A stretch of DNA of 5,400 nt. It comes from Actinomycetota bacterium (GTDB taxonomy: Bacteria > Actinomycetota > Thermoleophilia > Gaiellales > Gaiellaceae). Below the pieces are notes generated by a model, which saw only the letters and a program-made list of their open reading frames with translations, did no database searches and had not been told where the DNA came from. A program made the position numbers and the translations under genes. Of the stretch, positions 4,551 through 5,400 are shown piece after piece (the first letter of the stretch is position 1; each line of letters starts with the position of its first letter). The DNA is taken from NCBI GenBank assembly GCA_003170995.1, contig PMXT01000106.1:412-5811 (forward strand). The letters run 5' to 3'.

Positions 4551-5400
4551 TCAGCGCGGCGCTCGCACGTTGCGCAAGTACTCGCGCTCGCGCCGGCGCC
4601 GCTCCAGTTCAGCCGTTAGGCGCAAGTCGCTCTCGCCGCTTGGCGTTTCGTTGTCCGTCGATTGCTCCGCTGCGCCTTTCTCGGTGCCGGCGCCTCGCGG
4701 CCATCGACGTCGGCGCAGGCCGGGCTCGTGCCCACCGAGCGCTTCCAACGTGCGCTCGATCTCGGCGATCGGAATCTCCGGCGGCAGATCGATCTCAATC
4801 GTCGTATCTCCAACGTCGGCTGAGCTACCGGGCTCCTCGTCTGACCTCTGCGAGAACGAATCCCCGAGCGGCGTGCGCTCGCCATTCGGTGCCTCGGCCT
4901 CGACCTCCGGTTCGCTCTCGACTTCGGGCTCCGCCGCGCTGCTCGGCTCGCTCGTCTCGTGGCGGAATAGACCGAAACGCCGCTGATGCTCGGGCTCGGC
5001 CTCTGCGGCGAAGATCTCGGCGGTGCTCTCGAGCTGAACTTCGGATCCGGTCTCGGGCTCAGCCTTCGCCTCGGCGTCGGTCTCGACCTCCGGTTCGATC
5101 TCGACTTCGGGCTCCGCCTCGCTGCCCGGCTCGCGCGCCTCGTGGCGGAATAGGCCGAAACGCCGCTGATGCTCGGGTTCGGCCTCTGCGGCCGGGATCT
5201 CGGCGGTGCTCTCGGCCTCGGTCTCGGCCTCGGGCGTCTTCTCCTTGCGCCCGAAGCGATGGGAATGACCGTGATGGTCGGTCTCGGTCTCGAATTCTGT
5301 GGTTGTGGAATCGAGCGCCTCGGCCTCGACCTCCGGTTCGATCTCGGCTTCGGGCTCGGCCTCGCTGCCCGGCTCGGTCGTCTCGTGGCGGAATAGACCG
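4551..5400 (-). CDS. Acidic, repeat-containing, probably disordered protein (N-terminus outside window)
   Basis: An open frame enters from the right edge and ends at TGA 4553-4551, giving 282 residues of C-terminus. I do not recognise the family. Visible residues 1-170 are Glu/Pro/Ala-rich repeats; one 61-residue unit (82-142) holds 18 Glu. Embedded basic-aromatic motifs read GLFRHE (1-6), RRFGLFRHE (79-87) and RRFGLFRHE (140-148), plus a degenerate HRFGRKEK (47-54) after a His-rich HHGHSH. A hydrophobic segment IEIDLPPEIPIAEIERTLEALGG (201-223) may form a short helix. An Arg cluster (229-235) and a basic tail with LTAELERRRREREYLRNV (261-278) follow. No membrane segment or enzyme motif is visible. 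The frame is supported by its length, its G/C third positions and the protein-level repeat; the other frames are low-complexity shadows. It could be a multivalent scaffold, an adaptor or the tail of a larger enzyme; none is established. Confidence 0.8.
   Translation of the reverse strand, partial: GLFRHETTEPGSEAEPEAEIEPEVEAEALDSTTTEFETETDHHGHSHRFGRKEKTPEAETEAESTAEIPAAEAEPEHQRRFGLFRHEAREPGSEAEPEVEIEPEVETDAEAKAEPETGSEVQLESTAEIFAAEAEPEHQRRFGLFRHETSEPSSAAEPEVESEPEVEAEAPNGERTPLGDSFSQRSDEEPGSSADVGDTTIEIDLPPEIPIAEIERTLEALGGHEPGLRRRRWPRGAGTEKGAAEQSTDNETPSGESDLRLTAELERRRREREYLRNVRAPR
4890..5399 (-). repeat. Internal coding repeats carrying the FGLFRHE motif
   Basis: Three in-frame units begin at the GLFRHE motif: 5399-5157 (81 codons, with an insertion), 5156-4974 (61 codons) and a partial one from 4973 to about 4890. 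Each runs into EPxSxAEPExExEPEVE, and the first two end with STAEI, AAEAEPEHQRRF. The DNA around 4956-5010 and 5139-5193, offset by 183 bases, is nearly identical, so the duplication is recent or homogenised. Copy number beyond the right edge is unknown. Confidence 0.9.

Noticed and set aside
4441..4986. Plus-strand frame of 181 codons opposite the repeat protein
   Set aside because: Ser/Arg-rich product antisense to the minus-strand gene, where the in-frame FGLFRHE repeats show the true coding strand.
5169..5396. Plus-strand Gly/Leu-rich frame
   Set aside because: The G-L-G-L pattern is a shadow of the antisense repeats.

Overview
The window looks like a chromosomal segment of a high-GC Gram-positive bacterium. 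An Actinomycetota lineage, possibly close to Thermoleophilia, fits best. The reasons are strong G/C preference at third codon positions, a GTG start, an apparently leaderless regulator gene, and a CvpA-plus-trypsin membrane protease of the kind known as MarP in mycobacteria. The lineage is inference; no rRNA marker is present.

Layout. Positions 1-1210 (minus) hold most of a major facilitator superfamily (MFS) transporter whose C-terminus lies beyond the left edge. It is divergent from a two-gene plus-strand operon: a PadR-family repressor (1367-1714) and an overlapping four-helix membrane protein with an N-terminal HAAS/DUF1700-like region (1711-2412). A perfect 13-base inverted repeat overlaps the -35 box of the padR promoter and is the likely autoregulatory operator. 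A tRNA-Asp(GUC) gene follows on the minus strand (2617-2690) with a TACAAT -10 box. Divergent from it is a complete MarP-like membrane serine protease (2782-3912) with an intact His/Asp/Ser triad and exactly two cysteines, placed as in MarP.

Positions 3913-4550 contain no convincing protein gene but much structure: clustered GATAG motifs, a 19-bp direct repeat, hairpins sharing one loop sequence, a strong 13-bp intrinsic terminator (4209-4247), a second direct repeat, and further inverted repeats. A small structured RNA ending at 4247 is the most economical reading, but is unproven.

From 4551 to the right edge, on the minus strand, lies the C-terminal 282 residues of an unrecognised, Glu/Pro/Ala-rich and probably disordered protein. 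It contains internal repeats, each carrying the basic-aromatic motif RRFGLFRHE, and ends in an Arg-rich tail.

The padR operon and perhaps the MFS gene may form one regulated module of transport or envelope response. The tRNA, protease and acidic repeat protein look like independent units. The two things most worth pursuing are the shared-loop hairpin array and the repeat protein. Neither is established as a new system.
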